64,000 nucleotides of DNA from an uncultured Clostridia bacterium (GCA_944383885.1 CALWRF010000026.1:1-64000), one strand, 5' to 3'; shown: positions 45,406 to 54,442, counted from the first letter of the stretch. Numbers and translations are program-made. The notes: a model not told the origin generated them from the letters alone.

Positions 45406-45981
45406 TCATACCCCCATTTTTAATACTTCTACTTTGTGTGCCGGCACATTAAAAAGCGCCTGTGCCGCTTTGGATATAGCGTCTTTTACCGTTATGTCAT
45501 CTCCTCCTTGGGCAACTACAACTATCCCTTCTATCTCGGGTGTTTTTTCTTTTACAATAAAAGGCTCGCCCGGCGACATATTATTTTGCGAATAAGCCAT
45601 TTTTACTTCTGAAGAAATATTTTTAGATGTTCTCTCCGCGCCGTCTGTATCGCTTTCCTGTGAGCTTTCTTCCGAGTTTTTGGTTTCTGTTGCCACTACC
45701 TTTTCCGGACCTGACTTATAAGTTATCATAACCTTCACTTCACCGGCTCCGTCTATGTTTTTAAAAAGCTCCTCAAGGCGCTTTTCCGTATCCGTCTGCG
45801 AAACATCAATACCAGCTTCTTCCTGGCTTTGGACAGATGTCATTGATGCAATATTTCCTGACGGCGGCTTTTGTATTTTATCTGAAAAAGCCATAAGCAC
45901 AATGCCACCGGCAAAAATAAGAGCCATATACTTTTTTAATTTAGCGTTTCTAAACAAATTTTTAATAGGCAGTGTATCCAA
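45406..45981 (-). CDS. spoIIIAG: Stage III sporulation protein AG
   Basis: 191 residues from the TTG at 45981; an upstream ATG at 46002 overlaps the spoIIIAF stop by ATGA but has no good ribosome binding site, whereas CCGGAGGAATT lies 8 nt before the TTG. One transmembrane helix (about residues 20-37), then a low-complexity linker and a C-terminal ring-forming domain ending DAISKAAQALFNVPAHKVEV. It makes the large ring of the mother-cell secretion-like channel. The longer start remains possible through translational coupling. Confidence 0.9.
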   Translation of the reverse strand: MDTLPIKNLFRNAKLKKYMALIFAGGIVLMAFSDKIQKPPSGNIASMTSVQSQEEAGIDVSQTDTEKRLEELFKNIDGAGEVKVMITYKSGPEKVVATETKNSEESSQESDTDGAERTSKNISSEVKMAYSQNNMSPGEPFIVKEKTPEIEGIVVVAQGGDDITVKDAISKAAQALFNVPAHKVEVLKMGV

Positions 45982-45998
45982 ATTAAATTCCTCCGGTT

Positions 45999-46475
45999 TC
46001 ATTTGTATATTATCCCAACACGCTCAGCACCGTATCTGCGTTTTAAATATGAACCAGCCGCATCAGCCCCTTCGCCGTTTTTTATTGTAATTTCAATACT
46101 TTCAATGCTTCCGGTGGAGTAAAAATCATCTCCTATCTCAACATTGGCATCTAAACATTCAAACCCCAAACTCTCCATATCTTCTCTTACGCTCTGTTCC
46201 AGCCGGCTTTGAAACAGCATGTCAAAAGCTTCATTTTCTGTATACTGCTCTGTTAAAGAGTAATCTGGCAGTGCCATGCCTGTGAAATTTCCGGCATACA
46301 TTTCACTTTTAAATACAATATTCATAACAGGCTCAAAAGTTATAAGCAGCAGAATAATACCGGAAACAAAGTTTATGTACTTTCGGCTTTTCTGCGTTGA
46401 TACAAGCCTTATCAGCATAACGAAAAACAAAAATTCCGCTATGGTTTTTATATATGCTCTAAGTGCCTCAATCAT
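45999..46475 (-). CDS. spoIIIAF: Stage III sporulation protein AF
   Basis: 158 residues. Two N-terminal membrane segments (about 9-24 and 35-53) followed by a periplasmic-side domain with IEITIKNGEG and ending YGAERVGIIYK. It is a mother-cell membrane component of the SpoIIIA complex. ATG 46475 with GGAGAT upstream; 12 nt after the spoIIIAE stop. Confidence 0.92.
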   Translation of the reverse strand: MIEALRAYIKTIAEFLFFVMLIRLVSTQKSRKYINFVSGIILLLITFEPVMNIVFKSEMYAGNFTGMALPDYSLTEQYTENEAFDMLFQSRLEQSVREDMESLGFECLDANVEIGDDFYSTGSIESIEITIKNGEGADAAGSYLKRRYGAERVGIIYK

Positions 46476-46487
46476 TCCGTTTATCTC

Positions 46488-47627
46488 CTAAAATGAAGCC
46501 GCCAATATTACGGCTGAAAATACAAACATAATAGCCGACAAAAAAACAGCTCCTATAAGTATCGCCGTGTAATCCCCGGCGCTGTTAAGTGTTTTTGTAA
46601 TTCGCTTTTCACCGGCAGGCTCAGTTAAAGCCGCAGTTAACTTAAAAGCAATAAGCACAACAGCAAGCCTTAAAACAGGAGCCGCAGACAAAATTACAGC
46701 CGCTACCGCGCAGGAAGCTGCAACAGCGTTGCCTACAGCCGCACCTGCGTCTGCCACTGTTTGAGCAGATGAAGAAAGTATGTCGCCTACTACCGGCACA
46801 CAGTTAACAGCATTTTTTGCTGCTTTTACGGCTAATGCAGAAGCCGCTGTTGTTCCCAGTCTTTGAAAAGAGATAATTGTTGCAAAAGCAATTCCCATTA
46901 TTTTAAGACTTACGCTCAGCATGTATTTTATAAAATTAAGCAAAGATGAGAACATGTCCTCTTCAAAAACATTGTTCATCATTTCAAGCCCTGCCGCAGC
47001 AGTTATAACAGGCATAAAAACACTGCATAAAAACGCAGACACAACAGATGAAAAAAGCATTACAGCAGAAGAAAGCGCGGCTGCCGATACGGCTCTTCCT
47101 GTCATGGCGCTGATTGTAACAAATACCGGAACCATTGCTGTATTTACTTTGGCAAAGCGCTGGATATTCTCTTTAACAAGGAATGTTTCTTCAATAAACG
47201 ATGTCATAATTATGTATATAATTACCGAATAACACACAAAAAAGCATAAATCATTAACTTCTTTGCTGCCCAAAGATGAGCTTATGCTTTTAAGCAAACC
47301 GCAGACTATAACAAGCGCCGTTATTTTTTTTATATTGCCTGCCTGATTAGATATGTCAGAAAACAAACCGCCAAAAACCGTATCAGCTAAACCGGCAAGT
47401 GAAAAACTGCCGTTTAAAAACTGGGCGGCAGTTTCCTTTATTCCGCTGCCTTTGGTATTTCCAATTGCCTCGTCGGCTTTAGACGTGTCAAAATTCATAT
47501 AATCCTCGATTTTGTAATTAACGTTATTGTCCGTTTCCTGAGCCTTAACATTATTAGGGCACAGAAACAGCAAACACATAAAAATCACAGCCGCCTTTAA
47601 TGTAATTAATAACAGTTTTTTTGTCAT
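46488..47627 (-). CDS. spoIIIAE: Stage III sporulation protein AE
   Basis: 379 residues. N-terminal signal/anchor (residues 1-29, up to VKAQ), then six or more hydrophobic segments, including VLRLAVVLIAFKLTAAL and a C-terminal IGAVFLSAIMFVF. It is the polytopic export-gate-like component of the channel. ATG 47627 overlaps the spoIIIAD stop (ATGA). Confidence 0.94.
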   Translation of the reverse strand: MTKKLLLITLKAAVIFMCLLFLCPNNVKAQETDNNVNYKIEDYMNFDTSKADEAIGNTKGSGIKETAAQFLNGSFSLAGLADTVFGGLFSDISNQAGNIKKITALVIVCGLLKSISSSLGSKEVNDLCFFVCYSVIIYIIMTSFIEETFLVKENIQRFAKVNTAMVPVFVTISAMTGRAVSAAALSSAVMLFSSVVSAFLCSVFMPVITAAAGLEMMNNVFEEDMFSSLLNFIKYMLSVSLKIMGIAFATIISFQRLGTTAASALAVKAAKNAVNCVPVVGDILSSSAQTVADAGAAVGNAVAASCAVAAVILSAAPVLRLAVVLIAFKLTAALTEPAGEKRITKTLNSAGDYTAILIGAVFLSAIMFVFSAVILAASF

Positions 47628-48007
47628 AGCAAATCCATCACCGTCCCAAAAAGCGTAGTTATCAGAGGCAGACAGGCTGCGGCTATTAAAACCTTGCCGG
47701 CTATTTCGATTTTAGTGCCTATAGCGCTTTCGCCGGCGTCTTTACAAATTTCGGAGCCTATCTGTGTTATGTACGCTATTCCTGTAACTTTAAGTATTAT
47801 TGAAACATACTCCGATTTAATTCCGCTTAAAGCTGTCATACTGTAAAGCTGTGAAATTATATTGGCAAAGTATCCCAAAAGCTGCAAAAATATTACTATG
47901 CCTGTAATAACACTTACCGCCATTGCCAGCTGCGGGCTTTCCTTTTTAAGCGTTACGGCAAGCACAGTACCGGAAGCAGCTACCGCGACAATTTTAAAAA
48001 TCTCCAT
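47624..48007 (-). CDS. spoIIIAD: Stage III sporulation protein AD
   Basis: 127 residues from ATG 48007 (GAAGGTG upstream); a TTG one codon earlier is possible. Three to four hydrophobic segments, with KVTGIAYITQIGSEICKDAGES typical of SpoIIIAD. Small integral membrane component of the channel, resembling subunits of secretion systems. Confidence 0.92.
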   Translation of the reverse strand: MEIFKIVAVAASGTVLAVTLKKESPQLAMAVSVITGIVIFLQLLGYFANIISQLYSMTALSGIKSEYVSIILKVTGIAYITQIGSEICKDAGESAIGTKIEIAGKVLIAAACLPLITTLFGTVMDLL

Positions 48008-48019
48008 CAAAGCACCTTC

Positions 48020-48214
48020 TTACAGGTTAAAAAGAGTCTGGACAGTTGAAAAAAGCCTGTTTATGTACTGGATTACCCAAAATAAAACAACTACAAGCCC
48101 TGCAAGGGTTGTAAGCATTGCCTGTTCTTCTCTTCCAGCCCTTATTAAAACCTGATTAAGCACAGCCACAAGAATTCCTACAGCCGCTATTTGAAAAACT
48201 ATGCTTATATCCAT
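48020..48214 (-). CDS. spoIIIAC: Stage III sporulation protein AC
   Basis: 64 residues with two hydrophobic helices (about 4-21 and 33-51) and the conserved loop RAGREEQAMLTTLAG. Normal length for SpoIIIAC. ATG 48214 preceded by GGGGGAT. Confidence 0.93.
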   Translation of the reverse strand: MDISIVFQIAAVGILVAVLNQVLIRAGREEQAMLTTLAGLVVVLFWVIQYINRLFSTVQTLFNL

Positions 48215-48229
48215 ACAGCATATCCCCCT

Positions 48230-48751
48230 TTAAAATAAAATTACGCTTATGAGTATTCCGCATAAAACTCCGGCGGAATTATACAGTTTCCGTTCCTTCT
48301 GTGCCTTCTGCCGTACTTCCTGCTCAATAGCCTTTATGTTGTCTATAAGCAAAACGGCATTGTCCTTTTGCTGATTTTTAAATGGGCAGTCAAGGTTTTT
48401 TGCAAAAGTATATAAACATTCCATATCCTCCCATTGGAAATACAGGCTGTTTGAATTAATGTCCACAGCTTTTTTAAAAATATCCTCAGCATTCCTCTCA
48501 CTCTTTTTTTCCGCAATAACAGAAGCGTCATAAAAAATTTTGGACATAGCTCCGTTAATTCTTTTTGATATATCCTCAAAAACGCTGCCTAAAGGCATGC
48601 TTATGTTTACAGCATCGTTAATAAATAAAGAAACAGCCTTTTTTAATTCCTCAAGGTCATCAAGCCTGTATCTGCTGTTCATAGAAAAAATAAAACCTGT
48701 TATCCAGCTTGAAAAAACTATCAACGCGGCTCCGAATATTTTAAATGTCAT
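48230..48751 (-). CDS. spoIIIAB: Stage III sporulation protein AB
   Basis: 173 residues. N-terminal anchor helix (about 2-24), a helical middle with ELKKAVSLFINDAVN, and a C-terminal membrane segment (about 158-172). Similar in plan to type II secretion F-like proteins. ATG 48751 overlaps the spoIIIAA stop (ATGA). Confidence 0.93.
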   Translation of the reverse strand: MTFKIFGAALIVFSSWITGFIFSMNSRYRLDDLEELKKAVSLFINDAVNISMPLGSVFEDISKRINGAMSKIFYDASVIAEKKSERNAEDIFKKAVDINSNSLYFQWEDMECLYTFAKNLDCPFKNQQKDNAVLLIDNIKAIEQEVRQKAQKERKLYNSAGVLCGILISVILF

Positions 48752-49692
48752 ATTATCGCCTCATTTCCTATAACGCTGCCATTTTCATCCCGTATTACGG
48801 CATTAATATTACTTAGAGTCCTTTTAAGCTCTATAAACCGTTTAAAATACGCCATGCACAGGCTTTTTCCCATACCGGCGCGGTTAACAGCATCTTCCAT
48901 GCCGCTTCCGTGGACAGTGCATAAAAAACTTACACCAGATGTTAATATCAGTTCCACCGAGCGTATTTCTTCATAACCCCCCAGCTCGTCCACAGCAATA
49001 ACATCCGGCGACATACTCCTTAAAAGCATAAGCATGCCTTCGTTTTTAGGACAGCCGTCCATAATATCTGTATGGTCGCCTAAATCATTTCCGGCTACGC
49101 CGTTAAATGAGCCGGCTATTTCACCGCGCTCGTCGGCAACAGACACATTTTTCCCTTTTACGCTTAAAAGCCTTATTAAATCCCTTAAAAGCGTTGTTTT
49201 GCCCTCTCCGGGAGGAGAAATAATAACAGTGCTCAGCACTTGTGTGCCTTTTAAGAGATACGGCAGGATATTTTCTCCGCAGCCTTTTATTTGGTGGGAT
49301 ATTCTTATATTTATTCCAGAAAAATCCGTTAATGAGCTTATTTTTCCGTCTTTTAAAACCGTCCGTCCCGTTATTCCTATTCTGTGACCGCCTTGTACCG
49401 TTATAAACCCGTTTTTTATTTCTTCCTCAAATGCATAAACTGAGTATCCGCTTAAAAGCCTTATAAAAGTATCAATATCGTCTTTAACAGGCACAAAAAC
49501 GCTTACCGGCTTTTTTGTAATCCTTCCGTCAGTATTGATAAAAAATTCCCTGTTTCTTTTTTTAACAAAAGCCGGGCAGCCTGTCCTAAAGCGCAGTTCC
49601 TCAAACTGCTCAAACTCATTATTGTCTACCGCGTTTAGCGTATCTCTTATCCTTCCGCCGGAAGAAAATATAATCTCATCTTTTATACCCAT
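48748..49692 (-). CDS. spoIIIAA: Stage III sporulation protein AA (ATPase)
   Basis: 314 residues, a secretion-type ATPase that would power the SpoIIIA channel. Walker A is ISPPGEGKTTLLRDL (residues 160-167 core), Walker B region VIAVDELGGYEEI. The N-terminal part carries GGHRIGITGR. First gene of the operon, with ATG 49692 after GGGAGGG and a sigma-E-like promoter immediately upstream. Confidence 0.96.
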   Translation of the reverse strand: MGIKDEIIFSSGGRIRDTLNAVDNNEFEQFEELRFRTGCPAFVKKRNREFFINTDGRITKKPVSVFVPVKDDIDTFIRLLSGYSVYAFEEEIKNGFITVQGGHRIGITGRTVLKDGKISSLTDFSGINIRISHQIKGCGENILPYLLKGTQVLSTVIISPPGEGKTTLLRDLIRLLSVKGKNVSVADERGEIAGSFNGVAGNDLGDHTDIMDGCPKNEGMLMLLRSMSPDVIAVDELGGYEEIRSVELILTSGVSFLCTVHGSGMEDAVNRAGMGKSLCMAYFKRFIELKRTLSNINAVIRDENGSVIGNEAII

Positions 49693-49712
49693 ATTATCCC
49701 TCCCATGGTTTA

Positions 49713-49741
49713 AAAGTATGCCTTATAAAGGCAAAATATCA
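49713..49741 (-). promoter_or_regulatory. Sigma-E-like promoter of the spoIIIA operon
   Basis: Minus strand: TGATATT (49741-49735) as the -35, a 14-nt spacer, and CATACTTT (49720-49713) as the -10. This closely follows the known mother-cell sigma-E pattern (ATATT, 14-15 nt, CATACA-T), which drives spoIIIA in B. subtilis. The predicted leader is very short (start near 49706, just before the ribosome binding site), the main reservation. Confidence 0.5.
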
Positions 49742-49848
49742 CTGCACGATTTGCAGTTTATATTTAATTATTTGCTGTAATGTGATACAATTATGCAGAA
49801 GATTGCAAAATCTTCTAAAAGATTTATTTGTTTCATGAGGTGAGTTAG

Positions 49849-50580
49849 ATGTATAAAATACTTATTGTCTGCCGCGACGAAAATATGAAAAACGAGATAG
49901 ACAGTTTTTTAAAAGGCAGTTACAGAACTGTAATTTTAGCTGATGACATTCTTCAGGCCGAGATAATAAGCAGAACTATAAGGATTAACTTTTTTATAAT
50001 GGTTTCGGCTGAATGTTATGACAGTATAAGAATGATTAAATCAATAAAAAACAGCTGTCTGTATAAATTTACGCCTATTGCCGTTTTAAACTATTCAAAA
50101 GGCTTTAATGAGGATTTAAAAAACTACAGCTTTCTTTACCACATACAGCTGCCGCTTAGTAAAAATTCATTTAAGTATATAAACGACCTTATAAACCATG
50201 ATATAAGCTTTTTTCTTTCCTCGCCAAATTCAAATTCTTTTATTACACTTAATAATTCATCAGGCTTTATAAGGCTCAAAACGGATTATATTTTATTTTT
50301 CGAGTCCCTTGGACATGGAAGCATAATACACACTACCGACGGCTCTTTCCGTCTGCCGTTTACTTTAAAGGAGATAGAGTCTTTTACAGCCAATACTTCT
50401 TTTTACCGCTGCCACCGTTCTTATATAATCAATACCGAAAACATACTCAGGATAGACAAAACGCTCCCTGCCTGGGAGATATACTTTTATGGCTGCGACA
50501 AAACCGCCCTTGTCAGCAGGCAAAATAAACGCGAGTTCGCCGGAAAACTTACTTGCCAACTTGAATCACAGCCGTTATAA
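49849..50580 (+). CDS. LytTR-family regulator with degenerate receiver-like domain
   Basis: 243 residues. The C-terminal LytTR DNA-binding domain (about 135-240) has DYILFFESLGHGSIIHTTDG and FYRCHRSYIINTENI, both typical. The N-terminal half looks like a receiver (KILIVCRDEN start) but at the phospho-acceptor position reads INFFIMVSAEC, with no aspartate, and the Lys of the usual KPF reads QLP. It is therefore unlikely to be phosphorylated. No kinase gene is adjacent. Upstream is an extended -10 (TGATACAAT, 49783-49791) followed at once by an 8-bp inverted repeat (49797-49816). Divergent from spoIIIAA. Target unknown. Confidence 0.8.
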   Translation: MYKILIVCRDENMKNEIDSFLKGSYRTVILADDILQAEIISRTIRINFFIMVSAECYDSIRMIKSIKNSCLYKFTPIAVLNYSKGFNEDLKNYSFLYHIQLPLSKNSFKYINDLINHDISFFLSSPNSNSFITLNNSSGFIRLKTDYILFFESLGHGSIIHTTDGSFRLPFTLKEIESFTANTSFYRCHRSYIINTENILRIDKTLPAWEIYFYGCDKTALVSRQNKREFAGKLTCQLESQPL

Positions 50581-50590
50581 TCCTTATTAA

Positions 50591-50620
50591 TTGACATATT
50601 TGTTGTTTAAGTGTTAAAAT
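50591..50620 (+). promoter_or_regulatory. Sigma-A promoter of tyrA-aroA
   Basis: Perfect TTGACA (50591-50596), 18-nt spacer ending TGT (extended -10), TAAAAT (50615-50620). It starts 10 bases after the LytTR stop, so tyrA is not simply read through from it. Confidence 0.75.
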
Positions 50621-50674
50621 CAATGTTGATTTTATCGCTTTAAAGCGCAATAATCTTTGGAAGGATTGAGTGTT

Positions 50675-51772
50675 TTGTATAATACAATAGGCATTATAGG
50701 ATTAGGGCTTATTGGCGGCTCTTTAGCCAAAGCTTTAAGAAACAGGATTGGTGTTGAAAAAATAATAGCGTATAATCATAATGAAGATGTATTAAAACAG
50801 GCTTATAATGAAGGCGTTATAGACGAATACACAACATCTGTCGACTTAAAATTCAGCCAATGCGATATAATATTTATATGCACTCCTGTTGATTTAATAT
50901 GCTCATATATAAAAGAACTCCTGCCTTTTATTAAAGATAGCTGTGTTATAACAGATGTGGGCAGTACAAAAGGCAAAATTTATGACAGAATAAAGGCTAT
51001 GCCTAAAAAAATATGTTATATAGGCGGGCATCCTATGACAGGCTCTGAAAAATTCAGATACAGCGCCTCTAAAGAACATCTTTTTGAAAATGCGTATTAC
51101 ATAATTACGCCTGATGATAATGTATCAGAAGAAAAAATAAATGAATTTTACGAAACAGTTAAAAAAATAGGCGCTATCCCTGTTATGGTTTCTCCTTATG
51201 AACACGACTACATAGTAGCTTCTGTAAGCCATGTTCCGCAGATTATAGCCTCATCTTTGTGCAACAATGTTAAGCTGCTTGATACGCCGCAGGGGCACAT
51301 GCACAAAATAGCCGCAGGCGGATTTAAGGATATAACAAGAATAGCTTCATCAAATCCAGACATGTGGGAAAGTATATGTTTTGAAAATAAAGAACAGATA
51401 TTTAAAGTCCTTAATTCTTTAGAGAGCGTTGTTAAACGGCTTAAAGACAGTTTAATTAAAAACGAGCATTCCGGCGTACACGACTTTTTTAATGAAGCCA
51501 GACTATACCGCGACTCTTTTTCAAACATTACTCCAGGAAGCTTTATAAAGCGTTATGAAATAGTAATCGACGTTTTGGATAAGCCCGGCTCAATAGCCAT
51601 AATAGCCGTGCTTTTATCCAGCAACAACATAAATATTAAAAATATGTCCATTGTAAACAACCGTGAAAGGGAAAACGGTGTATTATATGTTTCATTCGAC
51701 AGCGAGGAGCAGCGGCAAAAGAGCATAAAATTGCTCAGGGAAATGAATTACGAAGTACAAATTAAAGACTGA
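50675..51772 (+). CDS. tyrA: Prephenate dehydrogenase
   Basis: 365 residues from TTG 50675, chosen for GGAAGGA 9 nt upstream; the frame is open further 5' but that region contains the ribosome binding site. The Rossmann start IGIIGLGLIGGSLAKAL, GGHPMTGSEKF and the conserved SVSHVPQIIASSL box identify it; the C-terminal 75 residues are an ACT domain (IVIDVLDKPGSIAIIAVLL), which usually mediates tyrosine feedback. It makes 4-hydroxyphenylpyruvate on the tyrosine branch. Followed 16 nt later by aroA. Confidence 0.95.
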   Translation: MYNTIGIIGLGLIGGSLAKALRNRIGVEKIIAYNHNEDVLKQAYNEGVIDEYTTSVDLKFSQCDIIFICTPVDLICSYIKELLPFIKDSCVITDVGSTKGKIYDRIKAMPKKICYIGGHPMTGSEKFRYSASKEHLFENAYYIITPDDNVSEEKINEFYETVKKIGAIPVMVSPYEHDYIVASVSHVPQIIASSLCNNVKLLDTPQGHMHKIAAGGFKDITRIASSNPDMWESICFENKEQIFKVLNSLESVVKRLKDSLIKNEHSGVHDFFNEARLYRDSFSNITPGSFIKRYEIVIDVLDKPGSIAIIAVLLSSNNINIKNMSIVNNRERENGVLYVSFDSEEQRQKSIKLLREMNYEVQIKD

Positions 51773-51788
51773 CAGGCGGTGTATTATA

Positions 51789-53075
51789 TTGAACAGAATT
51801 ATAAATAAATCCTCAAAATTAAACGGCACAATTACCGTTCCAGGAGATAAATCCATATCACACAGGTCGATTATGCTTGGCGCCATTTCAAAAGGCACAA
51901 CACATATTTCCGGTTTTTTAACAGGCGAAGACTGTCTCTCAACAGTGAGCTGTTTCAGAAAAATGGGAATAGACATACAAATAGACGACACAAACGTAAC
52001 GGTACACGGAAAGGGCCTTTACGGTCTTTCAAAACCAAACGAAACTTTGTATGTAGGAAACAGCGGCACAACTCTGCGCCTTATGACAGGGATATTATCT
52101 GCCCAGAATTTCTCATGCGATATAACCGGCGATGAGTCAATACAAAAACGCCCTATGGACAGGGTAAGCATACCCCTTTCATTAATGGGCGCCGATATAA
52201 CCGGAACTGAAAAAAACGGTAAACTCTGTGCGCCGCTTCACATTAACGGCAGTAATTTAAACGCCATTGAGTATAAACTTCCAGTTGCAAGCGCTCAGGT
52301 TAAAAGCGCAATACTTCTTGCGGCAATGTACGCAAAAGGAGAAACAACGGTAATAGAGCCTGAACCGACAAGAAACCATACAGAAATTATGCTCAATTAC
52401 TTAGGAGCGAACATTAAGCACGATGGAAACAGAATAACATGCACGCCTGTTAAGGAGCTTTACGCCCATGATATAACTGTTCCTGCTGATATTTCATCAG
52501 CAGCGTATTTTATAACAGCCGGCTTAATCTGCCCTGACAGTGTTATAACAATAAAAAATGTAGGTGTAAACCCTACAAGAACAGGCATAACGGATATTTA
52601 CTTAAAAATGGGAGCTGATATTACATTTTCAAATGAAATGTCAGTCTGCGGAGAAGCTACCTCCGACATTACAGTCAGATATTCAAAACTAAAAGGCACA
52701 GTTATAGGAGGAGATATTATACCTCGCTTAATAGACGAAATACCTATTATAGCTGTTGCGGCTTGTTTTGCCCAAGGCACAACAGTTATAAAAGACGCTC
52801 AGGAACTTAAAGTAAAAGAAAGCAACAGAATTAAAACCGTTGTAGAAGAACTTACAAAACTCGGCGCTGACATTAAAGAAACCGATGACGGCATGGTAAT
52901 TAACGGCACAGGCTCACTTAAAGGCGCAGTTACTGAAAGCCATAACGACCACAGGATAGCTATGGCATGTTCAATAGCCGGGCTTGCAGCAGACGGAAAG
53001 ACACAAATTAACAATTCACAGTGTGTTGATATTTCATTTCCGGGATACTTTGAGCTTTTGGAATCTCTTATGTAA
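51789..53075 (+). CDS. aroA: 3-phosphoshikimate 1-carboxyvinyltransferase (EPSP synthase)
   Basis: 428 residues. VPGDKSISHRSIMLGAI at the N-terminus, GNSGTTLRLMTGIL, and ESHNDHRIAMA near the end are diagnostic. It joins PEP to shikimate-3-phosphate in the common aromatic pathway. TTG 51789 has AGGCGGTG upstream at 8 nt, so a non-ATG start is likely here. Between tyrA and the GDSL gene in one operon. Confidence 0.97.
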   Translation: MNRIINKSSKLNGTITVPGDKSISHRSIMLGAISKGTTHISGFLTGEDCLSTVSCFRKMGIDIQIDDTNVTVHGKGLYGLSKPNETLYVGNSGTTLRLMTGILSAQNFSCDITGDESIQKRPMDRVSIPLSLMGADITGTEKNGKLCAPLHINGSNLNAIEYKLPVASAQVKSAILLAAMYAKGETTVIEPEPTRNHTEIMLNYLGANIKHDGNRITCTPVKELYAHDITVPADISSAAYFITAGLICPDSVITIKNVGVNPTRTGITDIYLKMGADITFSNEMSVCGEATSDITVRYSKLKGTVIGGDIIPRLIDEIPIIAVAACFAQGTTVIKDAQELKVKESNRIKTVVEELTKLGADIKETDDGMVINGTGSLKGAVTESHNDHRIAMACSIAGLAADGKTQINNSQCVDISFPGYFELLESLM

Positions 53076-53090
53076 AACGGAGGTGCTGTT

Positions 53091-53678
53091 ATGAAAAATG
53101 CAGTTCTGTTCGGCGACAGCTTGACTTACGGCTATGGAGTGTATAAAAAAGACGCTCTTGCATGTCTGTTAGAACAACGCTTTCCCGAATTAAACATTAT
53201 AAACAGCGGCGTTGACGGCGATACTACCCGTGAGGCTCTTTTGCGCATTGAGCGTGATGTGCTGAGCTTTAACCCATATATTACAACAATACTCTTTGGT
53301 ACAAACGACTGCGCTCCCGGAGAATGGAGCCACCGTACTGTTGAAGAATTTCAGGGAAATATGGAAATGATTATAGACATGATACGCCTAAAATCACCTA
53401 AATGCCATATAATTCTTATTACACCGCCGCCGGTTGATGAAACAGTTTTTATGCCATGGACAACAAATAAACGGCTTGCGCCGTACTGCGATGCCGTACG
53501 TGATTTGGCAGAAACCAAAAACTGCTTACTGGCAGATTTTAATAAACATATTTCGGAAATAAGTCAAGGAGATATGGAAACTTTCCTTCAGGAAGACGGC
53601 TGTCATTTAACTGAAAAAAGCTATATATACTTAAGCCGGTTTATAGGAGATATAGTTGAAAATATTATAAACAAATAA
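53091..53678 (+). CDS. GDSL-type esterase/lipase
   Basis: 195 residues without signal peptide, so cytoplasmic. The SGNH catalytic residues are visible: S10 in FGDSLTYG, N72 in FGTNDC, D169 and H172 in EDGCHLTE; the glycine block II is VDGDTTRE. It resembles the TesA/arylesterase branch, though the substrate is unknown. ATG 53091 with CGGAGGTG; 15 nt after aroA, so it is probably cotranscribed, with a terminator right after. Confidence 0.88.
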   Translation: MKNAVLFGDSLTYGYGVYKKDALACLLEQRFPELNIINSGVDGDTTREALLRIERDVLSFNPYITTILFGTNDCAPGEWSHRTVEEFQGNMEMIIDMIRLKSPKCHIILITPPPVDETVFMPWTTNKRLAPYCDAVRDLAETKNCLLADFNKHISEISQGDMETFLQEDGCHLTEKSYIYLSRFIGDIVENIINK

Positions 53679-53695
53679 TAAACAGAACTTTTAAT

Positions 53696-53722
53696 AAGCA
53701 GTCAATTTTACTTTGACTGCTT
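53696..53722 (+). terminator. Terminator of the tyrA-aroA-GDSL operon
   Basis: Ten-bp stem AAGCAGTCAA / TTGACTGCTT with a 7-nt loop followed by TATTTTTA. Confidence 0.85.
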
Positions 53723-53732
53723 TATTTTTAAC

Positions 53733-53761
53733 TTGATAATATGCTATACTAAATATATACA
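53733..53761 (+). promoter_or_regulatory. Candidate promoter of the lipoprotein gene
   Basis: TTGATA (53733-53738), 17-nt spacer, TATACA (53756-53761). A second TATACT at 53745-53750 lacks a good -35. Confidence 0.45.
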
Positions 53762-53799
53762 GTTCTGCAATTTTTGAATATGTAAAGGAGGCAAATAAA

Positions 53800-54336
53800 A
53801 TGAAAAAATTATTTCTGTTATTAATTTGTACTGCTTTATGTATAAATTTATTATCCGGCTGTGATACTGCTGGAAAACTTAAATACGAAAAATGCATATT
53901 TTCAAGAAAAGAATACTATGACAACTGGGTTGTAAATAATTACGAAGGCATTTTGGTCGAAATTATTGAATCAGACAGCAAAAGCCTTACAGTTAAGCTT
54001 ACAAACCAATTAGATAAAGACATAGAATTTATAGGCTACTCCCGGGTCTGCACCATAATAGATAATGTATGGTATGGCATATCTCCGGCAAAAGAAACAT
54101 CTTCTGCCGAGCCTGATAAAGAAAAGACAAAAGAAGAAATTGAATTAAATACTGTTCCAGCCGGCAGAAATAAAGATTTTACATGTGATTTTACAAAAGT
54201 TTATAGCGGTGCCTCTTTGCCTGAAGGAAATTACAGAATTTCTATATCTTTTTCCGTGCCAAGCCCAACGAAAAATAACCCCGAAGGAAAGGACTTTGGT
54301 AAAGTATGGGTTGATTTTGAAATAAAAAACAGTTAA
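53800..54336 (+). CDS. Lipoprotein of unknown function
   Basis: 178 residues. Type II signal peptide: positive start MKKLF, hydrophobic core, lipobox LSGC with the lipidated cysteine at C21. The mature part is short and beta-rich (YEGILVEIIESDSKSLTVKL, then FIGYSRVCTIIDNVWYGI), resembling an immunoglobulin-like or DUF-type extracellular domain; no enzyme motif. ATG 53800 with AAAGGAGG upstream. Monocistronic between a terminator and tRNA-Leu. Confidence 0.8.
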   Translation: MKKLFLLLICTALCINLLSGCDTAGKLKYEKCIFSRKEYYDNWVVNNYEGILVEIIESDSKSLTVKLTNQLDKDIEFIGYSRVCTIIDNVWYGISPAKETSSAEPDKEKTKEEIELNTVPAGRNKDFTCDFTKVYSGASLPEGNYRISISFSVPSPTKNNPEGKDFGKVWVDFEIKNS

Positions 54337-54442
54337 ATAATTTGTGTTGTTTTTTATAATTATTAAACATAAAAACTTAATGCCTGTAAAACAAAATGTA
54401 GTTAAAAAACTTATACAACATAAAATACAACACAAAAAAATT

